A stretch of DNA of 64,000 nt, taken from the NCBI GenBank assembly GCA_964400735.1, contig CAYNVQ010000001.1:992001-1056000 (forward strand). Reading direction: 5' to 3'. Both the position numbers and the translations under genes were made by a program. Numbering within the stretch: the stretch's first letter is position 1; each line of letters opens with the position of its first letter. Below are positions 17,293-26,469 of the stretch, piece by piece. The notes under the pieces were generated by a model. It worked only from the letters and a program-made list of their open reading frames with translations. It did not search any database and had not been told where the DNA came from. The DNA comes from CAYNVQ01 sp964400735 (GTDB taxonomy: Bacteria > Acidobacteriota > Aminicenantia > Aminicenantales > Aminicenantaceae).

Positions 17293-17493
17293 AACATACT
17301 CCTCATTTTGTGCTCTTTCGTTTTCCTGTGCACAGGATTTCAATATAAAGAAATAAATGTCCGATTCCATAGACAAATGTCCTATTTTTTAAATTAGAAG
17401 TTTTTTCTCAGGTGAACAGCGTCGTTCGTCAATGAAGGAGACCGGCACTATGTCAGGAGTTCAAGGGGCGATGAAAGATGCGGGCTGTATTTT

Positions 17494-20205
17494 TCAGGAC
17501 TTTCTGACCAGGTTGATCAGTTCGATCCGGTTCTGAATACCCAATTTCTGGTAGATGTTGTAGATATGATTACGGACAGTGCTGCCCGAAATGAATAATT
17601 TTCTCTCGATATCCTTGTTGCTCGCGCCATCGAGGATCAAGGAAACGATCTCTTTCTCACGACGCGTTAGATTATACTTTTCGCAAATTTTCTCTAGATT
17701 CTCTTCATAAGCGAAGGCCGCTGACCTGACTTTCTTCCTCCACCGCAACAAAGAAAAGATAAATGCACAAATTATGACGACAACGATACCACCGAACCAA
17801 AGGGTGTTCCAGAAAGGGGGGATCACATCGATAATGATCGAAAGGCCCTCTTCATTCCACGCACCATCCGGATTCGCCGCCTTCACGTGAAGAACGTACT
17901 CTCCCCGCCCCAGCCCGGATATGGAGTGAACATGGTTCGGTCCAGCATACACCCATTCTCCATCGCGGCCATCCAATCTGTAGGCGAACTGGTTCATCGA
18001 TGGATTCAGAAAATACATGGCAGCAAATTCGAAGGTGATAAAGTCGGCCTGATAGGACAGGCTCAGGTTGCGCATAGATGAGAAGGACTGTCCGAAATAC
18101 ATTTCTTTGTTATCCCTGTAAAAACCAGTCCAGACAATCGGCGGAATAAATGGATCGCTCCTGACCTCCTGAGGATAAAACCCGTTGTATCCATTGACAC
18201 CGCCAAAAAACATGTGCCCGTCCGGGGCGCGAAAGCAAGATCCGGGATTGTACTGATAGGCCTGAATCCCGTCATGAATCCCATAGTTTGTGAAGGTCTC
18301 CCTTTGAGGATCGAATTTGGAAAGCCCCCTGCTGGAGCTCACCCAAAAATTTCCGGCCTCATCCTTCAAGATTCCATAAACCACGTCCCCTGGAAGGCCT
18401 TCTCTTGGTGTGTAATAGTTCCATTGCCCTGTTTTTTTATCGAGCCTGTTGATCCCATTATCCGTTCCGATCCAGAGGTTTCGAAACTCATCTTCAAAGA
18501 TCGTAAAGACAAGGTTGCTGTTAGGGCTTTTTCCGTCTCCCTTGCTGTTTTCAGAAATGTACCGAATGCACATTCCGGAACTCTTATCCATTTTATTCAA
18601 ACCCCACTTGGTCCCAACCCAGAGAGAACCGGAACCGTCATCGTGAATCGCCGTAATGAAATTTCCGCTCAGCGTATTCCTGTCCGAGGAGTCAGAAATA
18701 AATCTTCTAAACTGCCCCGTTCTTTTATTGAATCTGTTCAATCCGACCTGAGTCCCGACCCACAAAATATCCCTATCCTGTTTATCTCTACAGATGACAC
18801 GGATCGTGTTGCTGGAAAGGCTGTTTGAATTTCCTGGAATTTTTTTGTAGTGGGAGAATGTTCCTGTACCGGGATCCAGCCTGTTCATCCCCAGTCCCGA
18901 ACCCAGCCACAGCATTCCCTGTCCATCCTGGGTGATGCTGTAAATTTCTTCATCGCTCAAACTCTTTTGATTTGAAGGGTCGGAGGCAAAATGGGTCACA
19001 AAACCGCTTTTCTCATCGATCCTGTCTAAACCTCCGCCCGTTCCCACCCATAGGGCCCCCGAACTATCCTCAAAAATGGATAAAACATCGTTGTGGTTAA
19101 TGCTGAAGGGATCATGAGGATTGTGTTTGAAGTGAAGAAACTTGGCTCGATCACTGACACATTTATTCACTCCCCCTCTGACCGTCCCTATCCACATCAC
19201 ACCCGAAGCATCTTGACAGATAGACGTGATGCCATTGTCGTTCAAGGAATCCGCGTCCTGAGGATTCTGTCTGTATATGGCATAATCTCCGGTTTCTTTA
19301 TCGAATACCCTCAATCCGCCAGAGGCGGTTCCGATCCACAATCGACCCGAATCATCTTCACCGATAGCGGTGATGTTATTTTGCGCTAAATCGTCGGGCT
19401 GTATTTCATTCCCATAGTAGCGAACAAATCCCTCCTCTTCCCCTACATAGCGATTGAGCCCACCATTATTGGTGCCTACCCATATTACACCCTCCTTGTC
19501 TTCGAAAATGGACCAGACCGTATCGCTTCCCAAGCTCGAGGAATTCCCCGGATCATGACGGTACCGTGTGGTTTGCTCTGTTTCAGGATCCAACCGAAAA
19601 AGCCCCAACTCTTGAGTTCCTATCCATACAAATTCATTCTTGTCGATCTTCAAATCCCATATTGTCTCGTCGTCCCTTTCCAGGGGAATCCTTCTGAACT
19701 CTCCGCTGGACAGGTCGCAGCGGCAAAGCCCGTTATAGCGTGTTCCGATCCAAAGGATTCCTTTTTTATCCTGCTGAATGGCCAGGACTATGTTTCCGTT
19801 TAAACTGGAGGGATTTTCAGGGTCGTGCCGGTATTGAATAAACTCTCTTTTGTCTCTAACGAACCTGAAAAGTCCCTCGCCATTTGTCCCCAACCACAGG
19901 TCCCCAGAAGTATCCTCCAGGATGGGAAAGACGGGGACTGGCCAGGATGATTCCTTCGAAACGGTTACTGTCGGAGAATGAAATTTGAAATTGTAGCCAT
20001 CATATCTAGCCACCCCCGAACCTGTCCCGAACCAGAGGAAACCGAACCTGTCTTGCAAAATGCTGGATATTCCGGTAACGGCCTTTCCTCCGTGTTCAGG
20101 GAGGATATGCTCAAATCTCAGGGATCTTCCCCGGGAGGGGAAAATAAAAGGAGGGAATAGAAAAAGCAATCCAGAGAGAGCACAATATAGAGCGAATCTT
20201 TTCAT
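17494..20205 (-). CDS. Transmembrane one-component regulator: Reg_prop propeller, Y_Y_Y domain, LuxR-type HTH
   Basis: 903 residues. A signal/anchor segment (1-24) leads to about 13 Reg_prop repeats (WIGT or WVGT motifs, about 50-650) that form one or two periplasmic beta-propellers. A Y_Y_Y domain (about 690-770, ending YVLHVKAANPDGAWNEEG) and one membrane segment (about 780-803, LWFGGIVVVIICAFIFSLL) follow. A short coiled linker then leads to a GerE/LuxR helix-turn-helix (about 840-903, LTRREKEIVSLILDGASNKD). The usual histidine kinase of such sensors is absent, so the DNA-binding domain is attached directly to the sensor. It is divergent from the M14 operon, a likely target. Similar sensors bind sugars or peptides; the ligand is unknown. 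Confidence 0.85.
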   Translation of the reverse strand: MKRFALYCALSGLLFLFPPFIFPSRGRSLRFEHILPEHGGKAVTGISSILQDRFGFLWFGTGSGVARYDGYNFKFHSPTVTVSKESSWPVPVFPILEDTSGDLWLGTNGEGLFRFVRDKREFIQYRHDPENPSSLNGNIVLAIQQDKKGILWIGTRYNGLCRCDLSSGEFRRIPLERDDETIWDLKIDKNEFVWIGTQELGLFRLDPETEQTTRYRHDPGNSSSLGSDTVWSIFEDKEGVIWVGTNNGGLNRYVGEEEGFVRYYGNEIQPDDLAQNNITAIGEDDSGRLWIGTASGGLRVFDKETGDYAIYRQNPQDADSLNDNGITSICQDASGVMWIGTVRGGVNKCVSDRAKFLHFKHNPHDPFSINHNDVLSIFEDSSGALWVGTGGGLDRIDEKSGFVTHFASDPSNQKSLSDEEIYSITQDGQGMLWLGSGLGMNRLDPGTGTFSHYKKIPGNSNSLSSNTIRVICRDKQDRDILWVGTQVGLNRFNKRTGQFRRFISDSSDRNTLSGNFITAIHDDGSGSLWVGTKWGLNKMDKSSGMCIRYISENSKGDGKSPNSNLVFTIFEDEFRNLWIGTDNGINRLDKKTGQWNYYTPREGLPGDVVYGILKDEAGNFWVSSSRGLSKFDPQRETFTNYGIHDGIQAYQYNPGSCFRAPDGHMFFGGVNGYNGFYPQEVRSDPFIPPIVWTGFYRDNKEMYFGQSFSSMRNLSLSYQADFITFEFAAMYFLNPSMNQFAYRLDGRDGEWVYAGPNHVHSISGLGRGEYVLHVKAANPDGAWNEEGLSIIIDVIPPFWNTLWFGGIVVVIICAFIFSLLRWRKKVRSAAFAYEENLEKICEKYNLTRREKEIVSLILDGASNKDIERKLFISGSTVRNHIYNIYQKLGIQNRIELINLVRKS

Positions 20206-20522
20206 CCTTCAGGGAGGCCAATATATCGATTACTTTGAGGAATGTAAAGCCAGAAAAGCCAAGGAAGCTTTTTCAAAACCGTAATCGAAGAGCCGGAGCA
20301 TTAGGAGGTGCTTTCTCTCCAGTCGGTATGTGTCAAATTTATCGTCACGGTTTTTAAGATGCTAACAAAAGCTAAAAAAACATTGAAATCGATGTCATTT
20401 TCGGATAAAGTCTTTATTTCGATAATCGATGCGAGATCCGAATCTTTTCTCTCCGTCCTCTTCCTTGCCAGTCACAAAGATGAACTTTGCAATAAAAATA
20501 AATCATCAAGGAGGCAAATAAC
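20206..20522. promoter_or_regulatory. Divergent regulatory region between the LuxR-type sensor and the M14 operon
   Basis: These 317 bases hold no convincing gene. Three related sites are visible: TCGATTAC (20226-20233), its inverted partner GTAATCGA (20281-20288), and the palindrome TCGAT-A-ATCGA (20419-20429). They could be binding sites of the adjacent LuxR-type protein. An AAGGAGG ribosome-binding site precedes the M14 gene. Confidence 0.35.
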
Positions 20523-22430
20523 ATGAGACTTCCCCTTAAAATCTCCGGAGTCGTATTCATCACTTTCTTTCTACTCCTTCCGAATGCCAACCTTGCGGAC
20601 AACCATCCCGCAGAAGGCTATCACGACTACCAGGCCCTAACCAACACTCTCAAGCAGCTTTCAGCCCAGAATCAACAAATAACCGAACTCATCTCTATCG
20701 GCAAAACTCTTCAAGGCAGAGATATCTGGCTCCTGCAGATATCAGGAAATAAAGGGCCTTCACCCCTCGAAAAACAGGCCCTTCTCATCTGCGGGAACCT
20801 GGAAGGAGACCATGTCATCGGGAGCGAAGTCGCTGTGGGGATAGCTAAATACCTTGTGGAAGGATATGGTAAAGACGAAAATGTGACCAAGATTCTCGAC
20901 AGCCGCACTTTTTACATTATCCCGCGTTTGAATCCCGACGGCGCAGAGCTTTTCTTCGCCGACCTTCTGCAGGAAAGAGAGAAGAATTTAAGACCCCGCG
21001 ATGAGGACTACGACTGGCTGATCGACGAGGATGGGCCCGAAGACCTGAACGGGGACGGAATGATTACCTTTATGAGGGTCAAAGATAAGGAAGGCGATTG
21101 GTTCATCGATGAGAAAGATCCCCGTCTGATGAAGAAGAAAGAAGCCTCGACGCCTGTAGATAAGCTATACAGCATCTATCCCGAAGGTTTGGATAATGAT
21201 GGGGATGAACTTTACAACGAGGATGGCCAAGGCGGATTCAATATCGACCGGAATTTTCCGTACAATTTCGGTTACCTGCCGAAAGGGTATGGGGTTTACC
21301 CTGCCTCCGAAGTCGAGACGAGGGCCGTCATCGACTTTATAACCAGATATGTCCCCGAGCTGAAGACTCAACCCCATAGGAATATCTGCGGTGTGTTGCT
21401 GTTTTCCAAATACGACAACCTGGCCGCAGGTACGGGGATTGAATGCGGCACGCCGACCTTTCCGGAACCTTCCCGAGCCGAACGGCAGCCCACCATGACA
21501 GGGATGTTCTTTTTCATGGGACGAGGCCGGGGAAGACAAGAAGAGCAGCAGCCGAGGCCGACAGATCCTCAGCCAAAAAAGACAGACAACCGGGATACAC
21601 ATCTGTTTGAAAAAGTCAGTGAAAAATATAAAGAGATCACCGGAATCAAGAGCGCCATTTCGGAAAAGCCAGTCGGCTCGATGCTGGAATGGGCTTACTT
21701 CCAGTATGGCGTGCCGGCCTTTTCTGCCAATCTCTGGTCCCTCAGAGAAGAAGAAAGGGCTCCATCGGCCAAGATGAAAAGAGAGCCCCAAAACGCCACG
21801 GCTCAACCTGCCCAGACGGACCGCATGGCCATGATGCGCCAGTTCATGTCCCGCTCCGGCCCCTCGACACAGACAGAATCTTCGCCCGATGACGAAAAAT
21901 GGCTGAAGTGGATCGATGAGAAAAATAACAAGGCTGGTTTTTTGGAATGGACTAAATTCGACCATAAACAACTCGGAGAGGTCGAAATCGGAGGTTTTGT
22001 GCCCTATCTGCGGATTAATCCACCTGCCGACCAGATTCCAGAGCTGAGCAAAACCCATGCAGATTTCGCGCTCTTTCTAGCCTCCCAGTTTGCGGAAATC
22101 ACCATGGATGAGCCGCAAGTGAAAAAGCTCTCCTCGGATCTGTTCGAATTGAAAATCAAGATCCACAACCAGGGAGAATTTCCCTATGCCACCGCTATGG
22201 GAGAGAGAACCCGGAACATCAACTCCATCATGTTGAGGCTGAAATTCGAAGACGACGACCAGATGAAACTTTTCGGGGGGACCAAGCGGATAGATACCTC
22301 CTCTCTCGATCCCGGCACAGAGAAGGAATTCAAATGGATCATCATCTCTCCGCCAGGCAAGAAAATAGATGTGACCCTGTGGGCTAGAAACGGCGGAGGA
22401 ACATACAAAAAAACGGCCTTGTTGAAATAA
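20523..22430 (+). CDS. M14-family metallopeptidase-like protein with altered catalytic motifs
   Basis: 635 residues with a signal peptide (1-25). The fold matches zinc carboxypeptidases of family M14. It has RDIWLLQIS in the first strand, the metal-binding loop NLEGDHVIGSE (residues 92-102), RLNPDG, DRNFPYNF, and QPHR (His285) as third ligand. An acidic Ca-binding-like insert (DEDGPEDLNGDGM) is shared with the next gene. The usual HxxE ligands appear in swapped order as Glu94-Gly-Asp-His97. The general-base Glu is replaced by Asn403 (FSANLWS, against FSNELWT in the neighbour). It may bind metal without hydrolysis, or bind peptides. A low-complexity Arg/Gln/Pro stretch lies near residues 335-360. 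It is followed after 12 bases by a second M14 gene; the two form an operon. Confidence 0.75.
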   Translation: MRLPLKISGVVFITFFLLLPNANLADNHPAEGYHDYQALTNTLKQLSAQNQQITELISIGKTLQGRDIWLLQISGNKGPSPLEKQALLICGNLEGDHVIGSEVAVGIAKYLVEGYGKDENVTKILDSRTFYIIPRLNPDGAELFFADLLQEREKNLRPRDEDYDWLIDEDGPEDLNGDGMITFMRVKDKEGDWFIDEKDPRLMKKKEASTPVDKLYSIYPEGLDNDGDELYNEDGQGGFNIDRNFPYNFGYLPKGYGVYPASEVETRAVIDFITRYVPELKTQPHRNICGVLLFSKYDNLAAGTGIECGTPTFPEPSRAERQPTMTGMFFFMGRGRGRQEEQQPRPTDPQPKKTDNRDTHLFEKVSEKYKEITGIKSAISEKPVGSMLEWAYFQYGVPAFSANLWSLREEERAPSAKMKREPQNATAQPAQTDRMAMMRQFMSRSGPSTQTESSPDDEKWLKWIDEKNNKAGFLEWTKFDHKQLGEVEIGGFVPYLRINPPADQIPELSKTHADFALFLASQFAEITMDEPQVKKLSSDLFELKIKIHNQGEFPYATAMGERTRNINSIMLRLKFEDDDQMKLFGGTKRIDTSSLDPGTEKEFKWIIISPPGKKIDVTLWARNGGGTYKKTALLK

Positions 22431-22442
22431 GGGAGGGAAAAA

Positions 22443-24263
22443 ATGAGAATCGAAATGAACAAAACCTTCATGAAGGCGGCATTGGTCATCTTGGCCGTAG
22501 CCGTGTTTGTATCACAGATGACGGCACAGGACTTTCTTCCGAGAAAGTGGAACACCCGCAAGGTCGAACTTTCCTTCAACCACTACTATGATTGGAAGGA
22601 AGTCGAAGACGCCCTCCGTAAGCTGGAAAAAGCCTACCCCAAATTCTTGAAACTCCGTTCCATAGGTAAGTCCTATCTGGGACGCGAGATCTGGTACATG
22701 ACCATTAACAATCCTGATACGGGCGACGAAATGCAAAAATGCGCCATGTACATAGACGCCAATATTCACGGGAATGAAGTTCAGGGCGGCGAAATCGGGA
22801 TCTACACCGTCTGGTATCTGATGGAGAACTACGCCTACAACGACTATGTCCGACAATTGGTCGATGAGCGGGTCTTTTACATTTTCCCCTCGGTCAATCC
22901 GGATGGGCGCGACATGTGGCTTCACCTGGGAGGAAACGCCCGCACAGGGCAGGTTCCTTTTGATGACGATAACGATGGGCTGTACGATGAGGACCCACCC
23001 GAAGACCTCGACGGCGATGGGGAGCTCGGCGCCATGTTCATCAAGGTCGAGCCTGGCGAAGGCACCTACAGACTGAACGACACTGGAGACCGTCTTGTCC
23101 CGATCCAGAAGAACATCGAAGGAAAACCGGATGAGGTGGGCGACTATAAATATGTGGGCAGCGAAGGCGTGGATAACGACGGCGACGGCCGCTACAACGA
23201 AGACCAGGGCGGCGGTTACGACGCCAACCGGGATTGGCCATCCTACTGGCAGCCCAATTACATTCAACGCGGAGCAGCTCCCTATCCTTTCTACTGGCCG
23301 GAATCTCAGGCTACCCGCAATTTCTTCTATTCCCACCCGAATATTGCCGGCGCCCAGGCCTTCCACAATTCCGGCGGTATGATCCTTCGAGGACCAGGAA
23401 GCCCGCTGCACCCCGAATACTCGAGAAGCGACCTGGCCGTGATGGACGAGATCGGGAAAAAGGGAGAAAAGATCATCGAAGGCTATCGCTACATCATTAT
23501 TTGGAAGGACCTTTACAGCGTATGGGGAGGTTTCATCGATTTCACCCAGGACCTGTTGGGGATCTATTCTTTTTCCAACGAACTGTGGACATCCCGAGCC
23601 GATCTAGACAATGACGGAGAGATCACAGAAGAGGAAGAAGCTTTCTTCGACAAATACATCGATATGGACAACACAGCTATCTCCATGCACGAGATCGACC
23701 ATCCACAGCTTGGAAAGGTCATCATCGACCGTGACACTACCAAGCTGAGCGGACGGGTTCCACCCAGCTGGTTGCTCGAAGAACTGTGCCACCGAAACAT
23801 GGCCTTCTGTCTTCTCCATGCCTGGGAGATGCCGCTGCCCATCATCAAAAAGGTAAGCGCAGAAAAAATCAGCTCCAATCTCAACCTGGTGAAGGTGGCG
23901 ATCTACAATGAACGCCTGATGCCGACCATGTCCGGGACTGCCATACAGAACCAGGTCCAGAGGCCGGATATCCTATCCCTTGATGGAAACGTAAAGGTCC
24001 TGGCTACCGGACAGACTCAGGGAACGAGCCTTCCCGCGGGCATCCCGGCGAGGTTCCGCAGGTTCTTCCGCGGATTCGGAGCTCAAGACAGCGATGTCTC
24101 CTTTATCGATCAGAAGGACCCCAAAAACCTCCATCTCACCAACGGAATTCCAGGCAATAACGAAGTCGAATATCAATTCCTGGTCGAAGGGAAAGGCAGC
24201 GTAACGGTCAAGCTGGACTGCTTAAAGGGAGGAAAACACTCCAAGACGATCGAGCTTAAGTAG
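22443..24263 (+). CDS. Secreted M14-family zinc carboxypeptidase
   Basis: 606 residues with a signal peptide (1-29). The M14 active site is complete: His109 and Glu112 (NIHGNE), His308 (QAFHNSGG) and the general base Glu380 (FSNELW). NPDGRDMW and ANRDWP carry the substrate-binding residues. Asp-rich loops at about 180-200 (DDDNDGLYDEDPPEDLDGDG) and 240-255 look like calcium sites inserted in the fold. The C-terminal 150 residues form a separate beta domain. It should cleave C-terminal residues from peptides outside the cell. GGGAGGG precedes the ATG. It follows the altered M14 gene by 12 bases and ends tail to tail with the propeller gene, overlapping by 8 bases. Confidence 0.87.
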   Translation: MRIEMNKTFMKAALVILAVAVFVSQMTAQDFLPRKWNTRKVELSFNHYYDWKEVEDALRKLEKAYPKFLKLRSIGKSYLGREIWYMTINNPDTGDEMQKCAMYIDANIHGNEVQGGEIGIYTVWYLMENYAYNDYVRQLVDERVFYIFPSVNPDGRDMWLHLGGNARTGQVPFDDDNDGLYDEDPPEDLDGDGELGAMFIKVEPGEGTYRLNDTGDRLVPIQKNIEGKPDEVGDYKYVGSEGVDNDGDGRYNEDQGGGYDANRDWPSYWQPNYIQRGAAPYPFYWPESQATRNFFYSHPNIAGAQAFHNSGGMILRGPGSPLHPEYSRSDLAVMDEIGKKGEKIIEGYRYIIIWKDLYSVWGGFIDFTQDLLGIYSFSNELWTSRADLDNDGEITEEEEAFFDKYIDMDNTAISMHEIDHPQLGKVIIDRDTTKLSGRVPPSWLLEELCHRNMAFCLLHAWEMPLPIIKKVSAEKISSNLNLVKVAIYNERLMPTMSGTAIQNQVQRPDILSLDGNVKVLATGQTQGTSLPAGIPARFRRFFRGFGAQDSDVSFIDQKDPKNLHLTNGIPGNNEVEYQFLVEGKGSVTVKLDCLKGGKHSKTIELK

Positions 24264-25476
24264 AGCCAAAGGACCCTTTTTTGATTCGGGGAGGCCTTCT
24301 CTTAGCTTCATTCGGAATAGAGGATGGCTCTATTCTGTATTTGATCACGCGGTAAAGATCATCCTCCCCGGTCTGGAGAACATAAAGGGAGCCCTTGTCC
24401 AGGTTGATGTTCCTTGTGTCGGGAAAAGCGGCTTCTCCTTCGACCCGGACACTCGAAATAAAATCGCCCCTGGAGCTGAAGACATCGAGCACCCTTCCCT
24501 GCTCATCATCAAGTTCCCTGTTCAGAATGACGAGGATATTACCCTCCGGGTCGGTCAGAACATTCCTGAATGGCGGTTTAGCCTTGGGAAATTCCGTATC
24601 CTTCCTTATATACTCAGGAGGTTCCTTGAGCCTCTCTCCCATCACATAGAATTCAAGGCTATCGAAGTAGTCTTTTTTATTTTTGTCGGTCACTTTCGCC
24701 TGATCATAGTCATGGGAGAACGAGGACATCTTTTTTCCTTCTCCGTCGTACACTTCCAAAACGTAATCCCCCGAGAATCCGATTATGATGTATCCCTTGG
24801 GAGACGTCACCCAATGAACGTCGGGTGAATAGGGAAAATAGAGGGTCGAGATGCCGAATTCACGGGTTCGGATGTACTTTTTCCGCCATAGACTCTTTTT
24901 GTAAATCGTTCTCAAATACTCGAGCTCGGGCGAATAGATGTCGATGGTGCACAGTTGGGGTTTGTCCGGCTCGCTCCGGAAAGTTTTTTCCTTTTCGATG
25001 ACGATCTCGCCGCTCGGGAGAGACCCCAGCTTGCGCACCGATCCTTCATCATAGTCGATGCTGCCCGATTCCAGGAGTTTCCCGTCTGGGGTAAAGGCAT
25101 ACAACCGCCGATGGCCCGAATCCCACACGACCAGCCGGTCTTTGGCAAAGGTGGAATAATAGGGGCGGTCAAATTCCCCCGGGCCTTGGCCCGGATGGCC
25201 GATAGTTTGTAAAAACTTACCTTGACGGTCGAACTTTTTGATGTTGGAAGCGCCTGAATCTATCACATAAAGATTCCCATCCTGATCGATGACGGCTGAA
25301 GAAGGGCTCTCGAAGAAAGTGTCGTCCGGCATGGATCCATCATCCAGAACGAATTCTTTCTCGAGGCGTATCTTGCTGGTCTTGTAAAGCTCCGAAAGCC
25401 TGGGTTGGCCTTCAGAAAAACCAATGATACCCAAGATGAAAAGGCTTATGGACAGCAGACATCTTATCGATTTCAC
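24256..25476 (-). CDS. Secreted 6-bladed beta-propeller protein
   Basis: 406 residues from the GTG at 25476, chosen because GGAGGAATCA precedes it and a signal sequence follows (VKSIRCLLSISLFILGIIGF). The mature protein shows NHL-like blades with the repeated pattern D-x-x-G-x-(I/L)-x-V-(I/L)-x-x-x (DQDGNLYVIDSG, DRQGKFLQTIGHPGQGPGEF, DPEGNILVILN). This is typical of the 6-bladed propeller family common in Bacteroidota and Aminicenantes. The function is not known, but binding of peptides or carbohydrates is usual for such propellers. It has the same architecture as the protein at 37251-38465. It overlaps the end of the M14 gene by 8 bases. Confidence 0.75.
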   Translation of the reverse strand: MKSIRCLLSISLFILGIIGFSEGQPRLSELYKTSKIRLEKEFVLDDGSMPDDTFFESPSSAVIDQDGNLYVIDSGASNIKKFDRQGKFLQTIGHPGQGPGEFDRPYYSTFAKDRLVVWDSGHRRLYAFTPDGKLLESGSIDYDEGSVRKLGSLPSGEIVIEKEKTFRSEPDKPQLCTIDIYSPELEYLRTIYKKSLWRKKYIRTREFGISTLYFPYSPDVHWVTSPKGYIIIGFSGDYVLEVYDGEGKKMSSFSHDYDQAKVTDKNKKDYFDSLEFYVMGERLKEPPEYIRKDTEFPKAKPPFRNVLTDPEGNILVILNRELDDEQGRVLDVFSSRGDFISSVRVEGEAAFPDTRNINLDKGSLYVLQTGEDDLYRVIKYRIEPSSIPNEAKRRPPRIKKGSFGST

Positions 25477-25785
25477 TGATTCCTCCAGAATGACGCAAAA
25501 TGTTAGCCACCGATTATCCTCGATCGAACTTAACCCTTTTCCTGCTTGAAACAACAATGGTCATTCACCCATTCTATCATTTTATCGTTTACCAACTTCA
25601 ACCTCAGAAACCCGATAGAAGTTGCATCGCTTAAAAAAAACGAGTCAGGGACAACCCGCTCATTCCTGGAATATAGGCAGGCTGGCTGGGATGGCACCCG
25701 TAGAGTAAAAATAGGCCGATATTCAAAAGGTTTTGGTTTGCTTCCATTTTGTGCGGGGATGGTTTTCAAGGTTGTCTTTGTGCTA

Positions 25786-25820
25786 TCAGCCATATCAAGC
25801 TTGTTACCTGATATGGCTGA
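25786..25820. other. Strong hairpin in the 440-base gap before the NUDIX gene
   Basis: A perfect 12-bp inverted repeat with an 11-base loop: TCAGCCATATCA (25786-25797) and TGATATGGCTGA (25809-25820). It stands in a divergent gap, so it may be an operator or a mobile-repeat relic. The rest of the gap (25477-25872) has overlapping open frames on both strands, but none has a ribosome-binding site or recognisable product. Confidence 0.4.
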
Positions 25821-25872
25821 AATAAGAAATTGTGTCGGCATTTTTTATAAATAATACAGCATACGGTTAAAT

Positions 25873-25902
25873 TTGACATCTGTCATCGCTGAGAGATATA
25901 AA
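25873..25902 (+). promoter_or_regulatory. Promoter of the NUDIX gene
   Basis: TTGACA (25873-25878) and TATAAA (25897-25902) are 18 bp apart. The ATG lies only 15 bases past the -10 box, leaving a leader of about 8 bases with no ribosome-binding site. Confidence 0.6.
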
Positions 25903-25917
25903 TAGCATCATAGCCAA

Positions 25918-26337
25918 ATGGTTCTATCGGCAGGGATCGCGATCGTCAGGAAAGAAGATAAGAAATGGAAATACCTTTTTCTTCGAGCCTATAAAAATTG
26001 GGACTTTCCCAAGGGCGAAGTCGAACCGGGAGAAGACGTCGTCCAGACCGCGGTGAGAGAAGCCAAGGAGGAAACGGGCATAACAGATCTGAAATTCAAC
26101 TGGGGAACAGTTTACAAAGAAACAGTGCCTTACCGGAACGGCAGAAAAATAGCCCGTTACTATGTGGCCGAGACCACCCAGTCACAAGTAAAATTTTCCA
26201 TCAACCCAGAGATCGGAATGCCCGAACACCACGAGTACAGATGGCTTTCTTTCGAAGAAATCATGCGTCTGGCACCCGAACGGCTGTCACCCATCATCGA
26301 ATGGGCCAACGGCCTCATCGAAAGGACTCGATTTTAG
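25918..26337 (+). CDS. NUDIX hydrolase (diadenosine tetraphosphatase-like)
   Basis: 139 residues, the usual size of single-domain NUDIX enzymes. The 23-residue box is perfect (G-E-V-E-P-G-E-D at residues 39-46, followed by REAKEETGI), giving the Mg-binding glutamates. The N-terminal SAGIAIVRKEDKKWKYLFLR and WDFPKGEVEPGE resemble the bis(5'-nucleosyl)-tetraphosphatase branch, which removes alarmone or damaged nucleotides in the cytoplasm. The substrate is a family-level guess. No Shine-Dalgarno is seen before the ATG, and a strong promoter lies so close that the message may be almost leaderless. Confidence 0.88.
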   Translation: MVLSAGIAIVRKEDKKWKYLFLRAYKNWDFPKGEVEPGEDVVQTAVREAKEETGITDLKFNWGTVYKETVPYRNGRKIARYYVAETTQSQVKFSINPEIGMPEHHEYRWLSFEEIMRLAPERLSPIIEWANGLIERTRF

Positions 26338-26469
26338 GGAAGAAACGCGCGATAAAATGAGTCTAAAGTTTCCAGCGTCTTGAATCAATCTGGATCATTC
26401 ATGAGGATGAATCCGTATAGATCATGAATAATTCAGATTCGATCGAAATTTATCGAAAAGGAGGTCTAA

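Noticed and set aside
20308..20526. 72-codon frame upstream of the M14 operon
   Set aside because: It runs through the probable operator sites and into the ribosome-binding site of the M14 gene, and no domain is seen.
25530..25854. Overlapping open frames of about 100 codons on both strands before the NUDIX gene
   Set aside because: They mirror each other, cross the hairpin and the promoter region, and lack ribosome-binding sites and homology.
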